NCBI RefSeq assembly: GCF_021129305.1
Contig: NZ_JAJOMB010000004.1
Location: 310,001 to 374,000, forward strand
Source: Kineosporia babensis
GTDB lineage: Bacteria > Actinomycetota > Actinomycetes > Actinomycetales > Kineosporiaceae
DNA length: 64,000 nucleotides
Direction of reading: 5' to 3'
A program made the position numbers and the translations under genes. Within the stretch, counting starts at the first letter, position 1. Each line of letters begins with the position of its first letter. Positions 26,715-34,433 of this stretch are shown one piece after another. Below the pieces are notes generated by a model, which saw nothing but the letters and a program-made list of their open reading frames with translations, did no database searches and was not told where the DNA came from.

Positions 26715-27719
26715 TCAGGCCGAGGAACGCACCAGCAGGTCGGTGGTCAGCATCGCGATCGGCGGCTTCTCGCCGGCCAGCAGAACTTCGGCCTGGGACA
26801 CCGCGAGCTCGCCCATCCGGTACTTGTCGATGTTGATCGTGGTCAGCGGCGGGTCGAGGTTGTCGCCGAAGCTCAGGCCGTCGAAGCCGACCAGCGCGAG
26901 GTCGCCGGGGATACTCAGGCCGAGGCTGCGGGCGGAGCGATAGACGCCCATGGCCACGATGTCGTTGAAGGCCAGGACCGCGGTGACGTCCGGGTCGCAC
27001 TTCAGCAGCCGGGACAGTCCCTGCGCACCGCCGTCCTGGGACTGATCGGCATCGGTCACGACCGGCTCCGGAAGACCTTGGGCGGCAGCAACTTCCCGCA
27101 GGACGTCGAGCCGCACCGGGTAGTCCGCGCCCGGGCAGTCGACCATGCCGATCCGTCGATGACCGTGAGCGATCAGGCGCTCGACGGCAGCCTGGATCCC
27201 GGGACGCGGGTCGATCTCGACCGCGGCGAAGACGGGGTGATCGGGCCGGCCGTGCATGACGACCAGCGGCACGCCCTCCACCGCAGCGGCGACGGCTTCG
27301 TCCGGCTGCGACAAGTAGCCGATCAGCGCGTCGACCTGCCCGGCCAGTGAGCGCAGCAACTCCAGTTCCTTCGACGGGCTCTTCTGGGTAGTACTGATCA
27401 GCACCGTCCAGGAGCGCTGCTCGGCGGCACTGATCACGCCGGCGATCAGTTCGGGGAAGAACGGGTTCAGAATGTCGTCGACGATCAGGCCGATGGTGGT
27501 CGTGGCGGGCCGGACCAGGCCACGGGCGAAACGCGAGGGCCGGTACTTCAGCTGCTGGGCCACCTCGAGAACCCGGCGCCGGGTCTCCGGATCGATTTCG
27601 CCCTTGTCGTTGATCGCCCGGGAGACGGTCTGGTGCGAGACCCCGGCGAGGCGGGCCACATCGCGCAGGGTGGGCCGCTGCGGGCTCGCGCGCCGGGCGC
27701 CTGGTTTCTCGTTCTCCAC
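26715..27719 (-). CDS. LacI-family transcriptional regulator
   Basis: 334 residues. The N-terminal LacI helix-turn-helix reads TLRDVARLAGVSHQTVSRAI followed by the hinge YRPSRFARGLVR. The sugar-binding periplasmic-protein fold follows (TIGLIVDDILNPFFPELIAG, VLAFNDIVAMGVYR, VGFDGLSFGDNLDPPLTTI). Members repress carbohydrate genes until a sugar binds. An ideal operator-like inverted repeat lies 70 bases upstream (27788-27811), suggesting autoregulation and possible control of the small rightward gene. The downstream hydrolase is another possible target. Confidence 0.93.
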   Translation of the reverse strand: MENEKPGARRASPQRPTLRDVARLAGVSHQTVSRAINDKGEIDPETRRRVLEVAQQLKYRPSRFARGLVRPATTTIGLIVDDILNPFFPELIAGVISAAEQRSWTVLISTTQKSPSKELELLRSLAGQVDALIGYLSQPDEAVAAAVEGVPLVVMHGRPDHPVFAAVEIDPRPGIQAAVERLIAHGHRRIGMVDCPGADYPVRLDVLREVAAAQGLPEPVVTDADQSQDGGAQGLSRLLKCDPDVTAVLAFNDIVAMGVYRSARSLGLSIPGDLALVGFDGLSFGDNLDPPLTTINIDKYRMGELAVSQAEVLLAGEKPPIAMLTTDLLVRSSA

Positions 27720-27828
27720 GGTCCGGCCAGTCTAGACGGCCTCTTGCGGACCTTGTGGTTATCCCCTATCTGTCCGCGCACATGCCTGTTACCGTTCACG
27801 TTAACGGTAACGGGAGATGGAGCGGGCC
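27720..27828. promoter_or_regulatory. Divergent promoter region lacI-family gene / small protein
   Basis: 109 bases between the LacI-family gene and a rightward small reading frame. It holds a LacI-type operator (next entry). No clear -35/-10 pair is visible in either direction. Confidence 0.4.
27788..27811. promoter_or_regulatory. LacI-type operator, perfect inverted repeat
   Basis: GTTACCGTT (27788-27796) and AACGGTAAC (27803-27811) are exact inverted copies separated by CACGTT. LacI-family regulators bind such A/T-bearing palindromes; it is the most striking palindrome near the regulator gene. Target assignment is inference from position. Confidence 0.65.
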
Positions 27829-28014
27829 ATGGACTGGGCAGCTTTGGTGATCAGCCGGGAACGAGCACTACGGGAGAACAGGTCGGCGCTGCCGGACGCC
27901 GAGGTGCGGCCGGAGCGGGCTGGAAGGAAGTTTCGGCCCTTCGCCTGGAGCGCCCGGCGGCTGCGCCGGTTCCGGGCCGGGAGTGGTGCCGAAGGCGACC
28001 ACGCAAACGACTGA
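27829..28014 (+). CDS. Putative small arginine-rich protein
   Basis: 61 residues from ATG 27829, preceded by GGAGCGGG; an in-frame ATG at 27817 is an alternative. The sequence has an acidic/basic helix (LVISRERALRENRSALPDAE) and a strongly basic aromatic segment (RKFRPFAWSARRLRRFR). No family recognised. Third-position G/C is about 80 percent, lower than in firm genes here, so it may be non-coding. The position directly behind the LacI-type operator, divergent from the regulator, is the main argument for it. Confidence 0.4.
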   Translation: MDWAALVISRERALRENRSALPDAEVRPERAGRKFRPFAWSARRLRRFRAGSGAEGDHAND

Positions 28015-28063
28015 GGACGCCGGCGGCCGAAGCCACCAGCGTCCCCAGACGACTTGTCGCTCG

Positions 28064-29035
28064 TCAGCCGGCGGCGACGAAGCCCTTCTCGGTCAGCCAG
28101 TCGGTGGCCACCTGCTCCGGGGTCTCGCCGTCGGCGTCGACCTTTCCGTTTAGCGACTGCAGGGTGGCGTCGTCCAGTGCCTCGGCGATCGGCTTGAGAA
28201 CCTCACGCAGTTCCGGCTTCTCGGCCAGCACCTCGTCCCGGACCGTCACGGCCGGGTTGTACGGGGTGAAGAACTGCTGGTCGTCCTCGAGCTGCACCAG
28301 GTCGAGGGCGGCGATCCGGCCGTCGGTGGCGAAGACCGTGCCGAAGGCACACGGGTCGCCCTTGGCCACCGAGTCGTAGACCACGCCGGCGGCCACCTCG
28401 GAGCGGTTCTTGGAGGGCAGCTCGAAGCCGTAGGCCTCCTGCACGCCCGGCCAGCCGTCGTCGCGGGCCAGGAACTCGGCGGCTGCGCAGTACGAGGCGG
28501 CGGCCGGGTCCTTCTTCGCCAGCGCGGCGTACTCGGAAATGGTCGTGACACCGAGCTTCTCGGCGTTCTCGCGGTTGGTCGCGATCGCGTAGGTGTTGTT
28601 GGCCGGTGAGGGGTCGAGCCAGGTGATCTGGTTCTCGGCCTGGTCCCGCTCGGCCACCGCCTGGTACAGCTCGGCCGGGTCGGCCAGCGGCTCGGTCTCG
28701 CCCAGGTGGGTGATCCAGCCGGTACCGGTGTACTCCCAGTACAGGTCGATCTGGTCGCTGGTCAGCGCCGAGCGGACGGTGCTGGAACCGGACATCCCGC
28801 ACTTGCGCTCGACCTCGGCGCCGACCGACTGCAGGGCCTGCGCGGTGAGCTCGCACAGCACGAGCTGCTCGGTGAACTCCTTGCCACCCACGGCCACGCT
28901 CAGACCCTCGAGCGTGTCGGCCGCGCCCAGGGAGCCGGAGCTGACCTCGGTCGCGGGCTGCTGGTCACCCAGCGAGCAGCCGGTCATCAGCAGGGTCGCG
29001 GCACCCAGGGCCGCCACCATTCGGGTCTTCTTCAT
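28064..29035 (-). CDS. opuCC: Osmoprotectant ABC transporter, substrate-binding lipoprotein (ProX/OpuCC type)
   Basis: 323 residues with lipobox LLMTGC at about 15-20. The mature part is the type II solute-binding domain of glycine betaine/choline transporters (VGGKEFTEQLVLCELTAQAL, SGSSTVRSALTSDQIDLYWE, YTGTGW, NNTYAIATN). It captures the osmolyte outside and delivers it to the two permeases. Last gene of the leftward operon; ATG 29035 abuts the upstream stop and has AAAGGAA. The ligand (betaine, choline, carnitine) cannot be decided by eye. The gene symbol is by analogy to the Bacillus OpuC system. Confidence 0.9.
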   Translation of the reverse strand: MKKTRMVAALGAATLLMTGCSLGDQQPATEVSSGSLGAADTLEGLSVAVGGKEFTEQLVLCELTAQALQSVGAEVERKCGMSGSSTVRSALTSDQIDLYWEYTGTGWITHLGETEPLADPAELYQAVAERDQAENQITWLDPSPANNTYAIATNRENAEKLGVTTISEYAALAKKDPAAASYCAAAEFLARDDGWPGVQEAYGFELPSKNRSEVAAGVVYDSVAKGDPCAFGTVFATDGRIAALDLVQLEDDQQFFTPYNPAVTVRDEVLAEKPELREVLKPIAEALDDATLQSLNGKVDADGETPEQVATDWLTEKGFVAAG

Positions 29036-29788
29036 TCAGATTCCTTTCGGGCTCAGTGCGCGCTCTGCGGTCCCGGCCAGCCAGTCGACGAGCAGGGCCA
29101 GAGCGATGGTCAAAGCGCAGCCGACGGCCAGGACGGGCATCCGGTTGGTCGCGATGCCGCCCTCGATCAGGTCTCCCAGACCGCCGGCGTTGGTGAAGGT
29201 GGCGAGCGTGGCCACGCCCACGTTGAGGATCAGGGCCACCCGGATCCCGGCGAGCATCACCGGCACGGCCAGCGGCAGCTCCACCTTCCACAGCAGCCGG
29301 GCCGGGCTCATCCCCATGCCGCGGGCCGCGTCGATCACGGCCGGATCGACCTGCTGCAGGCCGACGATGGTGTTGCGCAGGATCGGCAGCAGGGCGTAGG
29401 CCACGAGCGCGACCACCGCCATCCGGAAGCCCACGCCGACCGCGATCGCCAGCAGCACCAGGATCCCGACCGAGGGGACGGCCTGCCCCGCGTTGGCCAC
29501 GAGCAGCACCGGCGGCCGCACGAAACGGGCCCAGCGGCGGCTCAGGACGATCCCCAGCGGTACCCCCAGGGCGATCACCACGGCGGTGGAGACCAGCACC
29601 AGACGGACGTGCTGCCAGGTCTTCTCGACAATGTTGGACGCTTCGAGCGCGCGGCTCTCGATCGAGTCGAGTTCGGCGCCGGCGATGTACCCGGCCACCG
29701 CCGCCACCAGCAGCACCACGATCAGCGGCAGGATCCAGCGGGAGCCCGCCTTCGGCTCCTCGGCCTGGTTCACCGCGACCATGCTCAT
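29036..29788 (-). CDS. Osmoprotectant ABC transporter permease (OpuCD/ProW type)
   Basis: 250 residues with about six membrane helices. The cytoplasmic EAA-like loop reads VDPAVIDAARGMGMSPARLL, the contact site for the ATPase, and is almost the same as in the partner permease (VDPSVIDAARGMGMSATRRL). The start overlaps the ATPase stop by four bases. Works as a heterodimer with the permease at 30758-31405. Confidence 0.92.
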   Translation of the reverse strand: MSMVAVNQAEEPKAGSRWILPLIVVLLVAAVAGYIAGAELDSIESRALEASNIVEKTWQHVRLVLVSTAVVIALGVPLGIVLSRRWARFVRPPVLLVANAGQAVPSVGILVLLAIAVGVGFRMAVVALVAYALLPILRNTIVGLQQVDPAVIDAARGMGMSPARLLWKVELPLAVPVMLAGIRVALILNVGVATLATFTNAGGLGDLIEGGIATNRMPVLAVGCALTIALALLVDWLAGTAERALSPKGI

Positions 29789-30765
29789 GCCGGGTCCTGC
29801 CGGTCACCGGTGCTGGCGAACAGCAGGTCCTGGGCCAGCACCCGCTTGCCGCCGACCTCGAGGATCTGCCGGTTCTGGGTGAGCATCCGGTCGAGCACGG
29901 CCGAGACCGGTTCCTCCGGCTGGGCGCTCAGTGCCTCGCCCGGCCGGTCGGTGGCCGGGGCGCGCCCGGCGACCTCGCCGACGGTGACCACCGAGAGCAG
30001 GCGGATGGCCGCGCGCTCGCCGATGAACGAGCGCACGAAGTCGTCGGCCGGGCGGCTGAGGATCTCGCGGGGCGTGTCGAACTGGGCCAGCCGGGAGCCC
30101 TCGGCGAAGATCGCGATCCGGTCCCCCAGCTTCAGCGCCTCGTCGATGTCGTGGGTGACGAAGACGATGGTCTTGCGGATGCGTTCCTGCAGGGCCAGGA
30201 ACTCGTCCTGCAGGCGGTCCCGGGCGATCGGGTCGATCGCCCCGAACGGCTCGTCCATCAGCATCAGCGGCGGGTCGGCGGCCAGCGCCCGGGCCACCCC
30301 GACGCGCTGCTGCTGCCCGCCGGAGAGCTGCTTGGGGTAACGGGCACGGAAGGTGCCCGGCTCCAGGCCGACCAGGTCCAGCAGCTCGTCCACCCGGGCC
30401 GCGGTGCGGCGCTTGTCCCAGCCGAGCATCTCCGGCACCAGCGAGATGTTGCGCGCCACGCTCATGTGCGGCATCAGCCCGACCTGTTGGATCACGTAGC
30501 CGATGTGCCGGCGCAGCTCGTCCGGGTCGGTGTGGGTGACGTCCCGGCCGTCGATCCAGATCTGCCCGGCGGTGGGCTCGATCAGCCGGTTGATCATCCG
30601 CAGCATGGTGGTCTTGCCGCAGCCGGAGGGGCCGACGAAGACCACGAACTCACCGCGCCGGATCTCCATCGACAGCGGCCGGACGGCGTCGGCCGGGGTG
30701 TTCGGGTAGCGCTTGGTGACCTCGACCAGGCGGATCATGCTCTCGGTCGCGACGGAGTCAGACAT
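29785..30765 (-). CDS. opuCA: Osmoprotectant ABC transporter ATP-binding protein (OpuCA/ProV type)
   Basis: 326 residues. Walker A GPSGCGKTTMLRM, signature LSGGQQQRVGVARALA, Walker B LMLMDEPFGAIDP and the switch FVTHDIDEAL are all intact. The C-terminal 75 residues resemble the CBS-containing accessory region of OpuCA-type ATPases, which senses ionic strength, but appear shorter than a full CBS pair. Energises import of betaine-like osmolytes at the inner membrane face. Overlaps the upstream permease by eight bases and the downstream one by four. Confidence 0.94.
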   Translation of the reverse strand: MSDSVATESMIRLVEVTKRYPNTPADAVRPLSMEIRRGEFVVFVGPSGCGKTTMLRMINRLIEPTAGQIWIDGRDVTHTDPDELRRHIGYVIQQVGLMPHMSVARNISLVPEMLGWDKRRTAARVDELLDLVGLEPGTFRARYPKQLSGGQQQRVGVARALAADPPLMLMDEPFGAIDPIARDRLQDEFLALQERIRKTIVFVTHDIDEALKLGDRIAIFAEGSRLAQFDTPREILSRPADDFVRSFIGERAAIRLLSVVTVGEVAGRAPATDRPGEALSAQPEEPVSAVLDRMLTQNRQILEVGGKRVLAQDLLFASTGDRQDPA

Positions 30766-31405
30766 GGAGACCTTTCGAGGTGGTGAGCTTGCCGATGGCG
30801 ACGAAGATCAGGTCGAGCACGGCGGCCACGACCGCGATCGCCACCACCCCGCTCAGGGCCTCGTTGAGGGCGTTGGCCCCGCCGATCCGGGAGAGCCCGC
30901 GGAAGATCAGCTCGCCCAGGCCCGGGCCGTTGACCGCGGCGCCGATCGCCGCGGTGGCCACCACCATGATCGTGGCCACCCGAAACCCGTTGAGAATGAC
31001 CGGCCAGGCCAGCGGCAGCCGGACCAGGAACAGCCGCCGGGTGGCGCTCATGCCCATCCCCCGGGCGGCGTCGATCACGCTGGGGTCGACCCCCTCCAGG
31101 CCGGTCACCGTGTTGCGGGCGATCGGGAACACGGCGTAGACGGTCAGCGCCAGGATGGTGGGCAGCACCCCCAGGCCGAAGACCGGGATCAGCAGGGCGA
31201 AGAGGGCGAAGGAGGGGATGGTCAGCAACGTTCCGGTGAACGAGAGCAGGGCGGCGCGCACCCGGGGCAGGCGCTCGGTGGCCGCGACGAGCCCCAGGCT
31301 CACCACGCCGGCGCACAGCACCGCGATCAGGACGAGCTGGAGATGCTGCATCCCGAGGAACGAGATGCGCTCCCAGTGCTGCGAGACGTAACTGAAGAAA
31401 TCCAT
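30758..31405 (-). CDS. Osmoprotectant ABC transporter permease, first gene of the operon (OpuCB/ProW type)
   Basis: 215 residues, about five to six helices, with the EAA-like loop VDPSVIDAARGMGMSATRRL. The ATG at 31405 follows GAAGGAAG. As the first gene of the four-gene leftward operon (permease, ATPase, permease, binding protein) it defines where the promoter must lie, in the 557 bases to its right. Confidence 0.92.
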   Translation of the reverse strand: MDFFSYVSQHWERISFLGMQHLQLVLIAVLCAGVVSLGLVAATERLPRVRAALLSFTGTLLTIPSFALFALLIPVFGLGVLPTILALTVYAVFPIARNTVTGLEGVDPSVIDAARGMGMSATRRLFLVRLPLAWPVILNGFRVATIMVVATAAIGAAVNGPGLGELIFRGLSRIGGANALNEALSGVVAIAVVAAVLDLIFVAIGKLTTSKGLHV

Positions 31406-31962
31406 CAGCTTCCTTCGGACAGGGCGGAACCAGGATCCGAGGCACCCGGATCTGGCGTTACTGAAACGTGACGGTCGACGTCGGATTTCGCCTCACCCGC
31501 GCCGGTGCGCGAACTCTGACGACGCCCGTGCCGTCACGGACAGCAGCGAACCGGTAGCAGAGCCGGTCTTCGCCGCGGCGGGCTACGATGTGACCTGCGC
31601 CTCAAGCACTCCCACGCGCCGGTGGACGGGAGTCGGTGAATCGGCGCGCGAAGGACGCTTTTTCGGGACTAGCAGTGCAGAGCCTCCCGATCTGCGGCCG
31701 CCCGGGCCGACTTCCCAGGGTCACCGCGGCGGCCGATCGGCCGCTCCGGGCGCCGGTGGAAATCATTCACGCAACGGAGCCTACCCAGTTTCGTCACCGT
31801 GACGAGGAAACAGAAGCATCTCATCACTGCGGGTAATCGCCCGGATTGCGCCATCCGGGGCCCGATAACCGACAAACGCCAACACTCTTGACATTCCGGT
31901 CCGGCCCGCATGAACTGTGGGCGCTCCCCCATGCCCCGTGCAACCGCCCCCGGAGGTCGTCG
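31406..31962. promoter_or_regulatory. Divergent intergenic region osmoprotectant operon / GH53 gene
   Basis: 557 bases without a supported gene. Near the right end a TTGACA at 31888-31893 stands 17 bases before TGAACT (31911-31916), a candidate promoter for the galactanase gene. A 13-base palindrome CGTCACCGTGACG lies at 31792-31804 and may be an operator. Promoter of the osmoprotectant operon not identified. Short open frames here do not look coding. Confidence 0.4.
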
Positions 31963-33108
31963 ATGCCCTCTCCCTTGTCCCGCCGCTCCGTCTTCGCCGC
32001 CGCAGCCGGCGGCCTGGTCCTGAGCGGGACCGGAACGCTGTCCGCGCAGGCTCAGGGAAAGAGGCAGGGCCTGAGCGTGCGCGGGGCCGACCTGTCGTTC
32101 CTGCTGCAACTCGAGGAAGCGGGGGTCCGCTACCGCGACCGACAGGGCCGGACCGGCACCGCGGAGAAGATTCTCGCCGCCGCCGGGGCCAACTATCAGC
32201 GCATCCGGGTGTGGGTCGATCCGCCGGAGGGCTACACCGACCGCGAGCGCGCCCTCGCCCTGGGCCGGCGAGCCAAGCGGGCCGGGCTGAAAATCGTCCT
32301 CGATCCGCACTATTGCGACTTCTGGGCCGACCCCGGCAAGCATCCGATCCCGGCCGGGTGGCCCACCGAGCTACCGGCCCTGGCCGAGAAGGTGCGCACC
32401 TACACCCGGGACCTGATCCGGGCGTTCGCGGCCCAGGGCACCCCGGTGGACATCTTTCAGATGGGTAACGAGATCACCGCCGGGATCCTCTGGCCGGTCG
32501 GGCAGCTCTACCCGGCCGAAGGCCCGCAGCGCTGGAGCGAGTTCGCCACCCTGCTCAAGGCCGGGATCACCGGTGCCCGTCAGGGTTCCGCCGGGCGGCC
32601 GCTGCCGGTGATGCTGCACATCGATCGCGGCGGCAAGCTGGAGGACACCCGCTGGTTCTTCGACAACATCACCGAGCTGGACGTGCCTTTCGACATCATC
32701 GGCCAGTCGTACTACCCGATGTGGCACGGTTCGCTGGCCGATCTCGAGGCCAACCTGAGGGATTCGGTGAGCCGCTACCGAAAGCCGGTGCTGGTGGCCG
32801 AGACCAGCTACCCCTGGACGCTGGAGGACGGCGACGGCTACGAGAACCTGATCACCGACGACTCGGCGCTGCCGGACGTGGGCCGCTTTCCGGCCACCGA
32901 GGCGGGCCAGGCCGGTTACTACGAAGCGCTGCGCAAGGTGCTGGCCGGGATCCCGGGCGGCCGGGGACTGGGATTCCTGGCCTGGGAACCGGCGTGGATC
33001 CCGGGGGTGGGCTGGGAGCCCGGCGCGGGGGCACCCAACGACAACCTCACCCAGTTCGACTTCACCGGCCGCGCCCTGGCCTCGATCCGCGCCTACCGAC
33101 GTCCCTGA
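31963..33108 (+). CDS. Tat-exported GH53 arabinogalactan endo-beta-1,4-galactanase
   Basis: 381 residues. A twin-arginine signal (SRRSVFAAAAGGLVLSG) indicates folded export. The mature protein is a complete GH53 barrel: GADLSFLLQLEEAGVRYRD start motif, IRVWVDP, IVLDPHYCDFWADPGK, VDIFQMGNEITAGILWP with the acid/base Glu, and KPVLVAETSYPW with the nucleophile Glu, ending with FLAWEPAWIPG. These enzymes cut the beta-1,4-galactan side chains of pectin. ATG 31963 follows GGAGG. Separate promoter, see the intergenic entry. Confidence 0.92.
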   Translation: MPSPLSRRSVFAAAAGGLVLSGTGTLSAQAQGKRQGLSVRGADLSFLLQLEEAGVRYRDRQGRTGTAEKILAAAGANYQRIRVWVDPPEGYTDRERALALGRRAKRAGLKIVLDPHYCDFWADPGKHPIPAGWPTELPALAEKVRTYTRDLIRAFAAQGTPVDIFQMGNEITAGILWPVGQLYPAEGPQRWSEFATLLKAGITGARQGSAGRPLPVMLHIDRGGKLEDTRWFFDNITELDVPFDIIGQSYYPMWHGSLADLEANLRDSVSRYRKPVLVAETSYPWTLEDGDGYENLITDDSALPDVGRFPATEAGQAGYYEALRKVLAGIPGGRGLGFLAWEPAWIPGVGWEPGAGAPNDNLTQFDFTGRALASIRAYRRP

Positions 33109-33120
33109 TCGGTTCAGCCA

Positions 33121-34137
33121 TCAGCCCATCTCGGCGAGGATGCCCGCGACGTCGACCGCAACGGCGTCCTTGGGCGCCTGGACGGTGTTGGCCTGCTGGT
33201 CGATCTTCACGTCGAGCGCCAGGTTCGCCCCCTCGACCGGCTGGTCCAGGAACTGCACCAGGTCCAGGTTGACCCCGCTCAGCTTGCCGTCCTGGAGGAA
33301 CACGTCCACGGTGACGTCCCGGTCGGGCAGCGCCTCGATCTCCTGCTTGATCGCGTCGCTCTCACCGTCACCGGCCAGCGCCACCAGGTCGTCCTGCACA
33401 GCCTGGGCGATCTGCTTGGCCGGGGCGCTCACCCGGTAACCGCCGTCGATCGCGGTGACCTCGGTCTCCTGCTCGAACGAGGCCTGCAGGGACTGCATCA
33501 GGGCGTAGCCCCGCTCCAGGTCCGGTTCGGAGCCGAGCAGCTCGTCCAGGTCGTTCGTCTGCAGGGCCTTCTCGGCCTCGGCCAGGTCGATCGAGATCCA
33601 CTGGTGCTCCAGCAGGGCGTTGGCCGGGTCGGCGAGCAGCGGGTCGGCGCCTTCGAAGGCCCCGCGCAGGTCGTCCGTGCTCGAGTCGAACTGCTGGGCG
33701 ATCCAATCTGCGTCCAGCTTCAGGTAGAAGTCGTCGTCAACCCCCACCAGATCGACCAGCGAGGCCTCCTTGAGCTGCACCGACACCTGGTAGGAGCTCG
33801 GGCCCTCGGCCAGCGTCTCACCGTCGGCGGCGCTGAAGCTGGACAGGATCCGGCCGTCCAGCGCGGCCACGGCCAGGTCGAGGTCGGCCTGGTTCATCTG
33901 CTCGGCCTTCGGCTGCGCGGCGTTCACCTTCTCCAGATCCGCCCGCGAGCTGTCCAGCTTCACCTCCAGGCCGACCCCCTGGGACTGCGACATCGAGTCG
34001 AAGGCCTCGAGCAGCGCCGACTTCGGCCCACCGCTGCCGGTGGTGGCCGGGGCCGCCTCGCTCCCGCAGCCGGCGACCACCGTGGTGGCCAGCAACCCGA
34101 AACCGGCGAACAGCGTGAGTCCAGTGCGCTTCATCAT
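33121..34137 (-). CDS. Lipoprotein of unknown function (LppX/DUF-type surface lipoprotein candidate)
   Basis: 338 residues from the double ATG at 34137/34134, preceded by AGGAAA. Lipobox VVAGC at about 19-23. The mature part alternates beta strands and helices (LLEAFDSMSQSQGVGLEVKL, VSVQLKEASLVDLVGVDDDFYLKLD, DGGYRVSAPAKQIAQAVQDDL, VDVFLQDGKLSGVNLDLVQFL), similar in layout to actinobacterial lipoproteins with a curved sheet, but I cannot assign a family. Convergent with the galactanase gene. Confidence 0.75.
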   Translation of the reverse strand: MMKRTGLTLFAGFGLLATTVVAGCGSEAAPATTGSGGPKSALLEAFDSMSQSQGVGLEVKLDSSRADLEKVNAAQPKAEQMNQADLDLAVAALDGRILSSFSAADGETLAEGPSSYQVSVQLKEASLVDLVGVDDDFYLKLDADWIAQQFDSSTDDLRGAFEGADPLLADPANALLEHQWISIDLAEAEKALQTNDLDELLGSEPDLERGYALMQSLQASFEQETEVTAIDGGYRVSAPAKQIAQAVQDDLVALAGDGESDAIKQEIEALPDRDVTVDVFLQDGKLSGVNLDLVQFLDQPVEGANLALDVKIDQQANTVQAPKDAVAVDVAGILAEMG

Positions 34138-34433
34138 GGTCGTTTCCTGCCTCTGGTAGCGATTTTCCGTGTGCCAGAAGGCTATGAAGCGAGTCACGGG
34201 CGGCGCGTCGCCCCGAAGTCGCAGAACCGCTACTCATCCGAAAGTTGCAAGCACGCTCCGGATTCACGGCGCACCGGCGGTAACCGCACCCGAACCGCCC
34301 CCGCACCGCACCGCGATCGGTGCGTCGGGCGTCTCCAATTCGGTCTTTGATCTGAGCCTTACCACAACGACAGGGGTTTCATCCGCGAAAAGGTCAAATT
34401 GCCCTTAAGGCTCCTTAAGTTTTATGGTGCGCC

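Noticed and set aside
28015-28063. Terminator between the small Arg-rich frame and the osmoprotectant operon
   Set aside because: Only a weak GGACGC/GCGTCC pairing with a long loop; not convincing.
30758-31405. Transporter for a nutrient other than osmolytes
   Set aside because: The permease-ATPase-permease-lipoprotein order, duplicated permease and ProX-type binding protein fit osmoprotectant systems better than amino acid or sugar importers.
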